Shown here: positions 25,267-35,421 of the stretch, piece after piece
How positions within the stretch are numbered: the first letter of the stretch is position 1
Layout: each line of letters begins with the position of its first letter
Assembly: GCA_913051715.1 (NCBI GenBank)
Contig: CAJXCG010000004.1
Span: forward strand, 1 to 48,283
Source: an uncultured Rhodobiaceae bacterium
Lineage (GTDB): Bacteria; Pseudomonadota; Alphaproteobacteria; RS24
DNA length: 48,283 nucleotides
Reading direction: 5' to 3'
Translations under genes and position numbers: made by a program
Notes under the pieces: generated by a model
Database searches by the model: none
Seen by the model: the letters and a program-made list of their open reading frames with translations, nothing else
Told to the model about the DNA's origin: nothing

Positions 25267-25707
25267 ATGACAAATTTTGACATGACCCCGCTTTACCGTT
25301 CAACCATTGGGTTTGACCGACTGGCGAACATTTTTGACGCTTTGGGCACGAGCGATAACGCCTCGGCCTTTCCGCCTTATAATGTGGCCCGCACCGGCGA
25401 AACCGATTATCAGATTTCCATGGCGGTCGCCGGCTTTGGTGAAGATGAGCTTGAAATCATCGAACGCGGCGGCGTGTTGCGTGTGCGCGGTGCCAGCAAG
25501 CATGACGGCGCGGATACCGACACAAGGCTGCTGTATCGCGGCATCGCCAAGCGTAACTTTGAGCGCAGCTTCCAGCTCGCCGACAATGTGCAAGTATCAG
25601 GCGCGCATTTGGATAATGGCTTGCTGCACATTGAACTGGTGCGCGAAATCCCCGAGGCAGAAAAGCCGCGTAAAATAAACATTTCCAAAACGGTTAAAGC
25701 TGCGTAA
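25267..25707 (+). CDS. Small heat-shock protein, Hsp20/IbpA type
   Basis: ATP-independent holdase of 146 residues. The N-terminus MTNFDMTPLYRSTIGFDRLANIFD is typical of class A small heat-shock proteins of alphaproteobacteria. The alpha-crystallin domain covers about 30-135, with YQISMAVAGFGEDELEI and GVLRVRG, and ends with a basic-polar tail containing INIS, an I-x-I-like anchor. ATG 25267 was chosen: GGAG (25257-25260) is 6 bases away, while the ATG at 25261 touches it. The long open frame upstream runs through the promoter and leader and is not coding. Controlled by a sigma-32 promoter and a ROSE-like leader, and followed by a terminator. Confidence 0.94.
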   Translation: MTNFDMTPLYRSTIGFDRLANIFDALGTSDNASAFPPYNVARTGETDYQISMAVAGFGEDELEIIERGGVLRVRGASKHDGADTDTRLLYRGIAKRNFERSFQLADNVQVSGAHLDNGLLHIELVREIPEAEKPRKINISKTVKAA

Positions 25708-25722
25708 CAATCGTTTTCGGAG

Positions 25723-25770
25723 AAAGTGCCGGAGCGATTTTCCTCCCCGCGCTCCGGCACTTTATTTATA
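25723..25770 (+). terminator. Rho-independent terminator after hsp20
   Basis: A perfect 14-base inverted repeat (AAAGTGCCGGAGCG at 25723-25736, CGCTCCGGCACTTT at 25750-25763) with a 13-base loop, followed by ATTTAT. The A-rich foot on the left gives the T-run on the right. It starts 15 bases after the hsp20 stop. Confidence 0.85.
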
Positions 25771-25789
25771 ACAAAAGAGGAAAACCGTT

Positions 25790-26692
25790 ATGGCAAGCCT
25801 GAGATCGAGATTTTACAGCCGGATGCTGCGGCGTGCCTTTCGCGGGCGCGGATTTGGCGAAGGACTGGAGGGGCTGAAGCGGGTGCGTTCGGGCGAAGAC
25901 AGGTCGCTGGTTTTGAACCTGATCTCGAAAAGCGCGCCGCCGGCCTCAACCACCGAAATCAAGGGCATTTATGCCGAATGGCTGGGCAATCCCCAAGCCG
26001 ACTACACGCTGCTTTATCTGCATGGCGGCGGTTATATTATGGGCGGGCCCATTACACACCGCAATATGGTGCGCGCGCTGGCGCGCTATGCCAATGTCCG
26101 CGCGCTGTTGTTGGATTATCGATTGGCGCCGGAAGACCCGTTTCCCGCTGCCATCGAAGATGCCGAGGCTGCCTATGACTGGTTGATCGAGCAAGGCGTG
26201 ATGCCGGAAAAAATGTTTGTCGCAGGCGACAGTGCGGGCGGCGGATTGAGCTTGGCGCTGATGCTTAAATTGAAGGAACACGGCAAAACCCAACCCAAAG
26301 CGGCCGCTTTGCTGTCGCCTTGGACAGACCTGACCGCAAGCGGTGAAAGCGCACGCACCCATGCTGAACGCGACCCGATGATCGATATTGACCGCATGCC
26401 CGAAGCGGTGGCGTATTATTGCAACGGGCATCCCGCCAATGACCCGCTCATATCGCCGGTTTTTGCCGATTTATCGGGTTTGGCACCACTTTTTGTGCAG
26501 GTTGGCACGGAAGAAGTGCTGTATGACGATGCCACCCGCCTCGTTGCGCGCGCCAAAGAGGCCGGCACGCAAGCCGAATTGCAGATTTGGGATGACATGC
26601 CGCATGTGCACCAAATCGCCTTCCGCCTCGTTCCCGAAGGCCGCGCGGCGCTGAAGGACATTGCGCGGTTTTTCAAAAGCACCATGGCTTAA
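25790..26692 (+). CDS. Alpha/beta hydrolase of the hormone-sensitive lipase family
   Basis: Esterase of 300 residues. The oxyanion motif HGGGY is at 78-82, and the nucleophile S148 is in GDSAGGG. The acid is likely in VGTEEVLYDD and the histidine in MPHVHQI near the C-terminus. DYRLAPEDPFPAAIEDA between the first two motifs is a family hallmark. It hydrolyses short-chain acyl esters, target unknown. AGAGGA precedes the ATG. The gene follows the hsp20 terminator, so its own promoter should lie in the short gap 25771-25789 or it depends on read-through. Confidence 0.9.
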   Translation: MASLRSRFYSRMLRRAFRGRGFGEGLEGLKRVRSGEDRSLVLNLISKSAPPASTTEIKGIYAEWLGNPQADYTLLYLHGGGYIMGGPITHRNMVRALARYANVRALLLDYRLAPEDPFPAAIEDAEAAYDWLIEQGVMPEKMFVAGDSAGGGLSLALMLKLKEHGKTQPKAAALLSPWTDLTASGESARTHAERDPMIDIDRMPEAVAYYCNGHPANDPLISPVFADLSGLAPLFVQVGTEEVLYDDATRLVARAKEAGTQAELQIWDDMPHVHQIAFRLVPEGRAALKDIARFFKSTMA

Positions 26693-26768
26693 CCCCTGCG
26701 ACATGGCATCGCGCATCCGCTCTACCCCTGCGAAAACAGCCGTTTTTGCGACCAGCGAGCCGGATTTA

Positions 26769-26785
26769 GGTCAATAATATTGACC
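26769..26785. promoter_or_regulatory. Perfect 17-base palindrome, candidate operator upstream of gltB
   Basis: GGTCAATA-A-TATTGACC is a perfect inverted repeat with 8-base arms and one central base. It ends 7 bases before a candidate -35 box. A transcription-factor dimer site is likely, for activation or repression of gltBD. No specific regulator is recognised. Confidence 0.55.
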
Positions 26786-26792
26786 GATTTGC

Positions 26793-26821
26793 TTGTTTTC
26801 TTAAGGTTTTTGTAGCATATA
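26793..26821 (+). promoter_or_regulatory. Candidate gltB promoter
   Basis: TTGTTT (26793-26798) and CATATA (26816-26821) are 17 bases apart in an AT-rich stretch that stands out from the GC-rich surroundings. A shifted -10 (TATATA at 26818) is also possible. Transcription would start near 26830, giving a leader of about 140 bases. Confidence 0.4.
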
Positions 26822-26931
26822 TATGTCACACGAACGCGACCTGTTCGCGGCGTTTTACCCCTAAAGCGTGGAACGGTGGCGGGGTCTTGAAATTGCCATA
26901 TGAGAGTATGGATTTAGGGAATGATCGATTT

Positions 26932-26963
26932 CGGAGCCGGGTGCTTAGCCGGCATAGGCTCCG
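26932..26963 (+). promoter_or_regulatory. Hairpin in the gltB leader, just before the start codon
   Basis: CGGAGCC (26932-26938) pairs with GGCTCCG (26957-26963), enclosing GGGTGCTTAGCCGGCATA. An inner alternative, GCCGG with CCGGC, uses part of the same bases. The stem ends 6 bases before the gltB ATG at 26970, so it could cover the ribosome-binding region. No T-run follows. Confidence 0.45.
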
Positions 26964-26969
26964 CGACGG

Positions 26970-29900
26970 ATGGGAAAAGCAATGCGCCAGCACAAGGCAG
27001 AATTGAACAGTAAATCCGCCAGCCGTGATACGTCGCGTCCGGGTCTGCCTGCACGTCAGGGTCTTTATGACCCGGCCAATGAACACGATGCTTGTGGCAT
27101 CGGCTTCGTGGCAAATATCAAAAATGTCAAAAGCCATGACATTGTCCGCGACGGGCTGACCATTCTGGAAAATCTTGAGCATCGCGGCGCCGTCGGCGCA
27201 GACCCGAAAGCCGGTGATGGCGTCGGCATGCTGCTGCAAATACCCGACGGGTTTTTCCGCAAAGTTCTGGCCGACACACTGACCCTGCCGCAAGAAGGTG
27301 CCTATGGCGTCGGTATGATTTTTCTGCCGCCGGAGGCTAAGGCGCGCGCGCAGATTGAAAAAATCATTGAAGAAAAAATCGCAAGCGGAGGCCATCGCGT
27401 CCTCGGCTGGCGCGACGTGCCTGTCGACAATAGCGATCTGGGATATTCGATTGTCCCGACCGAGCCTGTCATCCGCCAGATTTTCGTCGAAAACGCCAAA
27501 CAAGACCGCGACCGGAACGGATTTGAGCGCGACTTGTTTATTATTCGCCGCACGGCTGAACTGGCTGTCGGCAGCGCCAATATCGATGAAAGCAAGGGCT
27601 ATTTCTATATCCCGTCTTTTTCGTCATACACGATTTTGTATAAGGGGCTGCTGCTGTCGAGCCAGTTGGGCCCGTTTTACCACGACCTGCGCGACACGGA
27701 CACTGTCTCCGCCATGGCGCTTGTGCACCAGCGTTTTTCGACCAACACGTTCCCGACATGGTCATTGTCGCAGCCGTTCCGCATGATTTGTCATAATGGC
27801 GAGATCAACACGGTGCGCGGCAATGTCAACTGGATGGCCGCACGTCACGCCGCGCTGGAAAGCGATTTGTTCGGTGAAGATTTGGAAAAACTCTGGCCGT
27901 TGATTGAAGACGGCCAGTCGGATTCGGCCAGTTTCGACAATGCGTTGGAACTTCTGGTGATGGGCGGATATTCCCTGCCGCACGCCATGATGATGCTGAT
28001 ACCCGAAGCCTGGGCGGGCAATCCGCTCATGGATAATAAACGTCGCGCATTTTACGAATATAATGCCGCGCTGATGGAACCGTGGGATGGGCCCGCCGCC
28101 GTTGCCTTTACCAATGGGCGCCAAATAGGGGCCACGCTGGACAGAAACGGCCTTCGGCCCGCGCGCTATTATGTGACCTCCGACGACCGCGTCATGATGG
28201 CCTCGGAAATGGGCGTGCTGCCTGTCGCGGAAGAAAAAATTATCGAAAAATGGCGCTTGCAGCCGGGTAAAATGCTGCTGATCGACCTTGAAGAGGGGCG
28301 CATCATCAGCGATGACGAGATTAAAGCGACCCTGTCTGCCGCGCATCCGTATGAAGAATGGCTGGCGCGCGCGCAGATTAAGCTGGAAGACCTGCCCGCC
28401 CCCAAGGGCCAAGCCCATGTCAGCGCCGACCTCACCGTACTCGACCAGCAAAAAGCCTTTGGCTACACGCAAGAAGATCTGAAATTTCTGCTCGCGCCGA
28501 TGGTCGCCAATGGCGAAGAAGGCACCGGCTCAATGGGCACCGACACGCCCATTTCGGCACTGTCAGAGAAATCCAAACCGCTCTACACCTATTTCAAACA
28601 AAACTTCGCGCAAGTCACCAACCCGCCCATTGACCCGATCCGCGAGGAATTGGTCATGTCGCTTGTGTCATTTATTGGCCCGCGCCCAAACCTGCTTGAC
28701 CTTGAAGGCACGTCCGGTCTGAAGCGCTTGGAAGTTACCCAGCCTATTTTGAGCAATGATGATCTGGAGAAAATTCGCCGCATCAGTGACATTGAGGACA
28801 ATGATTTTCACGCCGTCACGCTGGACATGACATGGGCTGCCGCCGACGGCGTGGCAGGACTGACGGCGCGCCTCGATGAATTGTGCACGCAAGCCGAACA
28901 CGCCATTGCCCACAGCCATGAAAACATCATTATTCTGTCCGACCGCAATATCAGCGCCGAACGCATTGCGATACCGGCATTGCTGGCAACGGCGGCGGTA
29001 CATCACCATCTCATCCGCGCCGGCCTGCGCACGCAAGCCGGCCTCGTAATCGAAACGGGCGAAGCGCGCGAAGTTCACCATTTCTGCTGTCTGGCGGGCT
29101 ATGGTGCCGAGGCGATTAATCCGTATCTCGCTTTTGATACGGTCGATGCCTTACGTACACGGCTGCGACTTGACCTGTCGCGCGAAGAAGCGCACGCGCA
29201 TTACATCAAAGCGACGGGCAAAGGCATTCGCAAGGTTATGTCCAAAATGGGCATTTCGACCTATCAGTCTTATTGCGGCGCGCAGATTTTCGACGCGGTC
29301 GGGCTGGCGCAAAGTTTTGTCGATAATTATTTTTCCGGCACGGCAACCACCATTGAAGGCATCGGCTTGACCGAAGTGGGTGAAGAAACCATCCGGCGGC
29401 ACATGGCCGCCTTTGGCGCACCCGCCGGGCTTGGCAACGCGCTCGAGGTTGGCGGCGAATATGCCGTGCGCGTGCGTGGCGAAGACCATGTCTGGAACGC
29501 GGAAACCGTCGGCTCGCTGCAACATGCCGTGCGTGGCGACAGCCGTGAGCAATATCGCGAATATGCGCGCCTGATTAACGCGCAAGACCAAAATCTGCTG
29601 ACATTGCGCGGCTTGTTCAAAATTCGTACCGCCGATGAAAGCGGGCGCAAACCCGTGGCGCTGGACGAAGTCGAACCGGTGACAGAAATTGTTCGCCGCT
29701 TTGCCACCGGTGCCATGTCGCTGGGCTCGATCAGCCCGGAGGCGCATGAAACGCTCGCCATTGCGATGAACCGCATTGGCGGCAAATCAAATACCGGCGA
29801 AGGCGGTGAGGAATCCGACCGCTTCAGCCCGATGGAAAATGGCGACTCGCGCCGCTCGGCCATCAAGCAAGTGGCGTCGGGGCGTTTTGGTGTCACCACC

Positions 29901-31634
29901 GAATATCTCGCCAATTCGGACATGATCCAGATTAAAATGGCACAAGGTGCCAAGCCCGGGGAAGGCGGCCAGTTGCCGGGCCATAAGGTTGACCGACGCA
30001 TTGCTTCGGTGCGCCATTCGACACCTGGCGTGGGTCTGATTTCGCCGCCGCCGCACCATGATATTTATTCGATCGAAGATCTGGCGCAGTTGATCTACGA
30101 CCTCAAAAACACCAATCCCGAAGCCGATATTTCGGTCAAGCTCGTCTCCGAGGTTGGCGTGGGCACGGTTGCTGCCGGCGTCTCAAAAGCGCGCGCCGAC
30201 CATGTCACAATTTCCGGCTTTGAGGGCGGCACGGGGGCCAGCCCGCTAACCTCGATCAAACATGCGGGCAGCCCATGGGAAATCGGGTTGGCCGAAACCC
30301 ACCAGACATTAGTGCTCAATGATTTGCGGACGCGCATTGCCGTGCAAGTGGATGGCGGGTTACGCACCGGGCGCGACGTGGTCGTGGGCGCGCTTTTGGG
30401 CGCCGACGAATTTGGCTTTTCGACCGCGCCGCTAATTGCGGCGGGCTGCGTGATGATGCGCAAATGCCACCTCAACACCTGCCCCGTCGGTATCGCAACG
30501 CAGAACGCCGAATTACGCAAACGCTTCACCGGCACGCCCGAACACGTCATCAATTATTTCTTCTTTGTCGCTGAAGAAGTACGCGAAATGCTTGCTGCCA
30601 TGGGTTTCACGCGGCTCGACCAGATTATCGGCCAGACCGATTTGCTGGACACGCGCGAGGCGATCGACCATTGGAAAGCTCAGGGGCTGGACTTCACGCG
30701 CCTGTTCACCAAAATTGAGACCGACCGGCCGGTGCATAATTGCGAAGATCAAAAACACCCGATCGACGATATTCTCGACCGCAAACTCATCGCTGAAGCC
30801 ATGCCGGCGCTTGAGAACAAAACAGCGGTTAAAATCGACACACCGATCACAAATATTGACCGTTCGGCCGGCACCATGTTGTCGGGCACGCTGGCCAAGC
30901 GCCACGGCCATGCAGGGCTTCCCGAAGATACCATATCGGTAAAGCTGACGGGCACGGCCGGTCAGAGCTTTGGTGCGTTTTTGGCGCGTGGCATTTCTTT
31001 CGAGCTTGAGGGCGAAGCCAATGATTATGTCGGCAAAGGTCTCTCCGGCGGGCGCTTGGCAATTTACCCTCCGGCTCATAGCGGCATTGTGCCGGAAAAA
31101 AGCATTATTGTCGGCAATACGGTTTTGTATGGCGCGATTGACGGCGAGTGCTATTTCCGCGGCGTGGCGGGCGAGCGATTTGCTGTGCGTAATTCGGGCG
31201 CGGTGGCCGTTGTCGAAGGCGCGGGCGATCATTGCTGCGAATATATGACCGGCGGCGTGGTTGTGGTTCTTGGCCCCACAGGGCGCAATTTTGCGGCCGG
31301 CATGTCGGGCGGCATTGCCTATGTGCTGGATAGCGAGGGCGATTTTGAAAGCCGCTGCAATATGGCGATGGTTGAGCTTGAAGAGGTGACCGGAAGCCTC
31401 GGCAACGCGCTGGGCCATATCAAGGAAAACATGACCGGACACGATGCCGAGCGCCTACACCGGCTGCTTGAAAATCATGCCCGCTACACAAACTCGCAGC
31501 GGGCCAAAGACATTCTCGCGGATTGGGAAAACTATCTGACGAAATTCCGCAAAGTTATGCCGACAGAGTTCCGGCGTGCGCTGAATGAATTGGCGAGCGA
31601 ACAGGCTCAAGAGCAGGCAACGGCAGGAGAGTAA
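26970..31634 (+). CDS. gltB: Glutamate synthase (NADPH) large subunit
   Basis: Transfers the amide of glutamine to 2-oxoglutarate to make glutamate, with the small subunit GltD supplying electrons. It has 1554 residues. The first 41 residues are a propeptide; the mature enzyme starts with the glutaminase nucleophile C42 in [11 protein letters not shown]. The glutaminase domain is followed by a central domain, an FMN-binding synthase domain with the [3Fe-4S] motif C-x5-C-x4-C (around 1159-1170, [12 protein letters not shown]), and the C-terminal GXGXG beta-helix domain. A second ATG at 26982 would give a 37-residue propeptide and is also possible. gltD begins 1 base after the stop. Confidence 0.97.
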   Translation: MGKAMRQHKAELNSKSASRDTSRPGLPARQGLYDPANEHDACGIGFVANIKNVKSHDIVRDGLTILENLEHRGAVGADPKAGDGVGMLLQIPDGFFRKVLADTLTLPQEGAYGVGMIFLPPEAKARAQIEKIIEEKIASGGHRVLGWRDVPVDNSDLGYSIVPTEPVIRQIFVENAKQDRDRNGFERDLFIIRRTAELAVGSANIDESKGYFYIPSFSSYTILYKGLLLSSQLGPFYHDLRDTDTVSAMALVHQRFSTNTFPTWSLSQPFRMICHNGEINTVRGNVNWMAARHAALESDLFGEDLEKLWPLIEDGQSDSASFDNALELLVMGGYSLPHAMMMLIPEAWAGNPLMDNKRRAFYEYNAALMEPWDGPAAVAFTNGRQIGATLDRNGLRPARYYVTSDDRVMMASEMGVLPVAEEKIIEKWRLQPGKMLLIDLEEGRIISDDEIKATLSAAHPYEEWLARAQIKLEDLPAPKGQAHVSADLTVLDQQKAFGYTQEDLKFLLAPMVANGEEGTGSMGTDTPISALSEKSKPLYTYFKQNFAQVTNPPIDPIREELVMSLVSFIGPRPNLLDLEGTSGLKRLEVTQPILSNDDLEKIRRISDIEDNDFHAVTLDMTWAAADGVAGLTARLDELCTQAEHAIAHSHENIIILSDRNISAERIAIPALLATAAVHHHLIRAGLRTQAGLVIETGEAREVHHFCCLAGYGAEAINPYLAFDTVDALRTRLRLDLSREEAHAHYIKATGKGIRKVMSKMGISTYQSYCGAQIFDAVGLAQSFVDNYFSGTATTIEGIGLTEVGEETIRRHMAAFGAPAGLGNALEVGGEYAVRVRGEDHVWNAETVGSLQHAVRGDSREQYREYARLINAQDQNLLTLRGLFKIRTADESGRKPVALDEVEPVTEIVRRFATGAMSLGSISPEAHETLAIAMNRIGGKSNTGEGGEESDRFSPMENGDSRRSAIKQVASGRFGVTTEYLANSDMIQIKMAQGAKPGEGGQLPGHKVDRRIASVRHSTPGVGLISPPPHHDIYSIEDLAQLIYDLKNTNPEADISVKLVSEVGVGTVAAGVSKARADHVTISGFEGGTGASPLTSIKHAGSPWEIGLAETHQTLVLNDLRTRIAVQVDGGLRTGRDVVVGALLGADEFGFSTAPLIAAGCVMMRKCHLNTCPVGIATQNAELRKRFTGTPEHVINYFFFVAEEVREMLAAMGFTRLDQIIGQTDLLDTREAIDHWKAQGLDFTRLFTKIETDRPVHNCEDQKHPIDDILDRKLIAEAMPALENKTAVKIDTPITNIDRSAGTMLSGTLAKRHGHAGLPEDTISVKLTGTAGQSFGAFLARGISFELEGEANDYVGKGLSGGRLAIYPPAHSGIVPEKSIIVGNTVLYGAIDGECYFRGVAGERFAVRNSGAVAVVEGAGDHCCEYMTGGVVVVLGPTGRNFAAGMSGGIAYVLDSEGDFESRCNMAMVELEEVTGSLGNALGHIKENMTGHDAERLHRLLENHARYTNSQRAKDILADWENYLTKFRKVMPTEFRRALNELASEQAQEQATAGE

Positions 31635-31635
31635 C

Positions 31636-33054
31636 ATGGGCAAAGCCACTGGATTTTTAGAAATTGAGCGCCAAGACCGCACTTACGAGGCGCCCGAAGC
31701 GCGCGTTCAAAATTTCCGCGAATTCGTTATTCCGCTTGGCGAAGACAAGCTGCGCGAGCAAGCCGCGCGCTGCATGGATTGTGGCGTGCCCTATTGCCAT
31801 AACGGGTGCCCGGTCAACAACCAGATCCCCGACTGGAACGATCTGGTCTATGAAGATGATTGGCAAACCGCGCTGGCAAATCTGCACTCGACAAATAATT
31901 TCCCCGAATTTACCGGACGCATTTGCCCGGCTCCTTGCGAAGCGGCGTGCACGCTCAATATTGACGACAGCCCGGTCACCATCAAATCCATCGAATGTGC
32001 GATTATCGACAAAGGCTGGGAAAATGGCTGGATCGAAGCCCAACCCCCAACCGGCAAAACCGGAAAATCGGTCGCGATTGTCGGTGCCGGCCCGGCTGGT
32101 ATGGCCGCCGCGCAACAACTCGCACGCCAGGGCCATGATGTGCATGTTTATGAAAAACATGCCAAAGCCGGTGGTCTGCTGCGCTATGGCATTCCCGATT
32201 TCAAAATGGAAAAGCACCTTATTGACCGCCGCGTCGAGCAGTTGGAAACCGAAGGCGTCACCTTCCATTACAACACCAATGTGGGCGTCGATATGCAGGC
32301 CAAGGAATTAGCCGAAAAACACGATGCGCTGATTATCTGCGGTGGTTCAGAAGTGCCCCGCGACCTGCCCGTGGACGGGCGCAATTTGGACGGCGTGCAT
32401 TTCGCCATGGATTTTCTGCCGCAACAAAACCGTCGTGTCGGGCAAGAGCCGATTGGCGACAGCGCACCCATTCTCGCCGAAGACAAGCACGTTATTGTTA
32501 TTGGCGGCGGCGACACAGGCTCCGACTGCATCGGCACAAGCTTCCGTCAGGGCGCGCTCTCTGTGACCCAGCTTGAAATCATGCCGATGCCGCCGGAGAA
32601 AGAAAACAAAGGTCTCACCTGGCCGGACTGGCCGCTCAAAATGCGGACATCGACCAGTCAGGAAGAAGGCGCGATCCGTGATTTTTCCGTGATGACAACG
32701 GGTATTAAAGGCGAAGACGGGCGTGTTACGGCCATCACCTGCACCAAGGTTGACGAAACCATGCAGCCGATTGCCGGGTCGGAATTTGAACTCAAAGCCG
32801 ACCTGATTTTGCTCGCCATGGGGTTCATCCACCCCGTGCATGAAGGCATGCTGGATGAGTTGTCATTGGAACGCGACGGGCGCGGCAATGTGGCGGCAGA
32901 CACCGCGACTTACCAAACGTCGGACGAAAATGTTTTTGCCTGCGGCGACATGCGACGCGGTCAATCGCTGGTTGTCTGGGCCATTCGTGAAGGGCGCCAA
33001 TGCGCCCGCGAAGTGGACTTGGCGCTGATGGGCGAAACCCGCTTGCCGCGGTAA
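31636..33054 (+). CDS. gltD: Glutamate synthase small subunit
   Basis: Takes electrons from NADPH through FAD and two [4Fe-4S] clusters to GltB. It has 472 residues. The N-terminal cysteine motifs are [15 protein letters not shown] and [12 protein letters not shown]. The FAD motif is [11 protein letters not shown] and the NADPH motif is GGGDTGSDC. The C-terminal [17 protein letters not shown] completes the flavin site. ATG 31636 lies 1 base after the gltB stop, with CAGGAGAG at the end of gltB as ribosome site. The gene converges with the VWA gene after 8 bases. Confidence 0.97.
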   Translation: MGKATGFLEIERQDRTYEAPEARVQNFREFVIPLGEDKLREQAARCMDCGVPYCHNGCPVNNQIPDWNDLVYEDDWQTALANLHSTNNFPEFTGRICPAPCEAACTLNIDDSPVTIKSIECAIIDKGWENGWIEAQPPTGKTGKSVAIVGAGPAGMAAAQQLARQGHDVHVYEKHAKAGGLLRYGIPDFKMEKHLIDRRVEQLETEGVTFHYNTNVGVDMQAKELAEKHDALIICGGSEVPRDLPVDGRNLDGVHFAMDFLPQQNRRVGQEPIGDSAPILAEDKHVIVIGGGDTGSDCIGTSFRQGALSVTQLEIMPMPPEKENKGLTWPDWPLKMRTSTSQEEGAIRDFSVMTTGIKGEDGRVTAITCTKVDETMQPIAGSEFELKADLILLAMGFIHPVHEGMLDELSLERDGRGNVAADTATYQTSDENVFACGDMRRGQSLVVWAIREGRQCAREVDLALMGETRLPR

Positions 33055-33062
33055 GTGCTCGG

Positions 33063-34439
33063 CTAAACACTGACGCGCAGCAAATTATCCAGCACGCGCT
33101 CAACATCGCGCACCGAATTGCACACTTGCACATGGCTGCAATAGGCCCCCAGCCGACGCATTTCGCTGTCGCCTGTGTTCCAACTTGCCTCCGGCTCGGG
33201 GTTCAGCCAAATCACGCGGCGCGCGCGCGTCGCCATTTCTTTCAACAGCAAATGCCCCGGGTCACCGAAATTTGACCGCGCATCGCCCAGCACCAAAAGC
33301 GTGGTGCGGTGGTCCATCTCGTCCAGCACGGCATCGGCAAGGTCTTCCATCGCCATGCCGTAATCGGTTGAGCCGCCGCCATAGTCGCGCAAGGCTTGCG
33401 TCATCACCTCATCCATATCGCCTGCGGTCATTTTGTCGGATATTTCGCCCGCGCGGTTGGAAAACACAAAACTGCGCGTACGCGGCATCACCTCGTCCAG
33501 GCTGTAAAGAAACATCAGAAAAAACCGCGACACGGCGGCCACCGAGCCGGACACATCGCACATCACAACAAGGCGCGGGCGCTCGACCTTGGTGCGTTTC
33601 CAATGCAAATTAAAAAGCAGACCGTCATTTGACATATTCCGGCGCATGGTGCGGCGCACATCAAGCATGCCGCGATGGGCTTTCTTGCGGCGGCGCGCAT
33701 GGCGCGTGGCAAGGCGTTTTGCCAGCTTGCGAATGAGTTCGCGCATGATTTTCATATCGCTTTTATCGAGATGGCCCAGCCGGATGCGGCTCAGTGCTTC
33801 TTCGCGCAACAAGCGACCCGCATTTTTTGTCCGCATGGAAATCTGGCGTTCGACGAATTCTGAAACCTCTTCAAAAACCTGCGCGCGCCCGTTTTCCAAC
33901 TGCTGCCGACGGGCTTCATTGCCTTGTGCACGCATTTGCGAAATCGTGGCGTCCAGCGCCTCCAGCCCCATAGCTTCCAAAATACGACGGGTGAACATGC
34001 CCTGCTGGGTAAACAAGCGCGCATCATCTAGTCCCGATGCCGCCGCCGCATCGGCCAAGGCCGCTTGCATCCCGGCCTGATCGTTTTGTTCTATCATTTG
34101 CGCGAGGCTGCTTTCGCCTTCCGACGTCGCTTCTTGACCTCCACCCGTTTCACTTTCAGAGGAAGCATCAGGGTCCTCGCTTGTGTCATCATCGGCTTCC
34201 GCCTGGGTTTCCGGCATCGGCGCTTGCTCCATGTCCGGCAGGTTGAAATAGCTATCAAAGCAGGTGTCGAAGGCGCGCTTCTCCGGCTCGGTTTTTGCCA
34301 AACACTGGCCCAGTGCATATTTCAGAATATTGCGGTCAACAAGCCCGACCGCACCGATCACATCGGCCGCGTCAATCGCCTCGGCAGGTGACACCCGCAC
34401 ATCGGCTGCACGCAGCACGCGAATAAAATCGGCAATCAT
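33063..34439 (-). CDS. VWA-domain protein, CoxE-like
   Basis: Protein of 458 residues that normally works with a MoxR ATPase in protein or metal-centre maturation. An N-terminal helical region (1-70) is followed by an acidic, low-complexity linker (about 75-112), then a helical, strongly basic region with RHARRRKKAHRG, then the VWA domain with the MIDAS motif DVSGS at 295-299 and threonine/aspartate loops (GGGSTDYG, LGDARSN). No signal peptide. The start ATG overlaps the moxR stop (TGATG). The target is unknown; no coxMSL or other metalloenzyme genes are near. Confidence 0.88.
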   Translation of the reverse strand: MIADFIRVLRAADVRVSPAEAIDAADVIGAVGLVDRNILKYALGQCLAKTEPEKRAFDTCFDSYFNLPDMEQAPMPETQAEADDDTSEDPDASSESETGGGQEATSEGESSLAQMIEQNDQAGMQAALADAAAASGLDDARLFTQQGMFTRRILEAMGLEALDATISQMRAQGNEARRQQLENGRAQVFEEVSEFVERQISMRTKNAGRLLREEALSRIRLGHLDKSDMKIMRELIRKLAKRLATRHARRRKKAHRGMLDVRRTMRRNMSNDGLLFNLHWKRTKVERPRLVVMCDVSGSVAAVSRFFLMFLYSLDEVMPRTRSFVFSNRAGEISDKMTAGDMDEVMTQALRDYGGGSTDYGMAMEDLADAVLDEMDHRTTLLVLGDARSNFGDPGHLLLKEMATRARRVIWLNPEPEASWNTGDSEMRRLGAYCSHVQVCNSVRDVERVLDNLLRVSV

Positions 34440-35401
34440 CAGTTGGCCGCGACAGCGTTGATTTCCCGCAACATGCGCGCGACATCGCTCTCGACATTTT
34501 CGATATCCGATTTGAACTTCAGCAAAACATTGAGCGTGTCGTGCACAAAAGCAGTGTCGAGCGTTTGCACATTGAGCAGCACCAGCGTGCGCGCCCAGTC
34601 AATGGTTTCACTAACCGCAGGCGGCTTTTTCAAATCCATCTGCCTTATGCCCTGCACGAAAGCCACGACTTTTTCGCGCAACACGGCATCGAGTTGCGGT
34701 ACGCGCGCCTGCAAAATAGCGTTTTCGCGCGCGGCATCGGGAAAGTCGATATAAAGATGCAGACACCGGCGTTTCAGCGCATCGCCGATTTCGCGCGTAT
34801 TGTTGGAAGTCAGAAACACCAGCGGCGGCGTCTTGGCTTTGACCGTACCCAATTCGGGCACCGAGATTTGATAGTCAGATAAAATCTCGAGCAAAAACGC
34901 CTCGAACTCATCATCCGACTTGTCGATCTCGTCAATGAGCAACACCGTGCCGGCTTCGGCGCGCAGCGCTTGTAGGAGCGGACGCGTCTGCAAGAATTGT
35001 TCGGAGAAAAACACATCCTCGAAATCATCGAGCCGCTGCATGGACTGGTCGAGCGTCGTTGCGCCATCCATCAGATCGCCGAGCTTTTCTTTCAATACCT
35101 GCGTGTAAAGCAACTGTTTGCCATATTGCCATTCATACAGCGCCTTACTTTCGTCCAACCCTTCATAGCATTGCAGCCGGATCATGGGCAGGTTCAAAAA
35201 ATCGGCCGTGGCCTTGGCAAGCTCGGTTTTGCCGACACCGGGTGGGCCTTCAACAAGCATGGGTTTTTCCAGTTTTCGGGCCAGAAAAAGCGCAGTGGCG
35301 ATTTGGCTGTCGCTTACATAACCGCGTGTGGCATAGCCAGCCTGAATTTCGGCGATTTCCGCGCCGGCGTCTGTATGTGTCTCACTCATGGCGCGAAACA
35401 T
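34439..35401 (-). CDS. MoxR-family AAA ATPase
   Basis: AAA+ chaperone-like ATPase of 320 residues. Walker A GPPGVGKT is at 52-59, Walker B LLIDEIDKSDDEFEAFLLEIL follows, and sensor 1 is FLTSNNTREI. The arginine-finger region is DALKRRCLHLYIDFP. It is paired by overlap with the VWA gene downstream, the standard MoxR/VWA arrangement. Two starts are possible: ATG 35401 with AAGG 8 bases upstream, and ATG 35389 without a clear ribosome site. It begins 20 bases after the mltB stop on the same strand. Confidence 0.92.
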   Translation of the reverse strand: MFRAMSETHTDAGAEIAEIQAGYATRGYVSDSQIATALFLARKLEKPMLVEGPPGVGKTELAKATADFLNLPMIRLQCYEGLDESKALYEWQYGKQLLYTQVLKEKLGDLMDGATTLDQSMQRLDDFEDVFFSEQFLQTRPLLQALRAEAGTVLLIDEIDKSDDEFEAFLLEILSDYQISVPELGTVKAKTPPLVFLTSNNTREIGDALKRRCLHLYIDFPDAARENAILQARVPQLDAVLREKVVAFVQGIRQMDLKKPPAVSETIDWARTLVLLNVQTLDTAFVHDTLNVLLKFKSDIENVESDVARMLREINAVAAN

Positions 35402-35421
35402 AGCACAAACCTTAGGCGGTA

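Noticed and set aside
30513-31442. Minus-strand open frame of 309 codons inside gltB
   Set aside because: The gltB frame carries the Fe-S and GXGXG domains here. The antisense product has no known motif or ribosome site.
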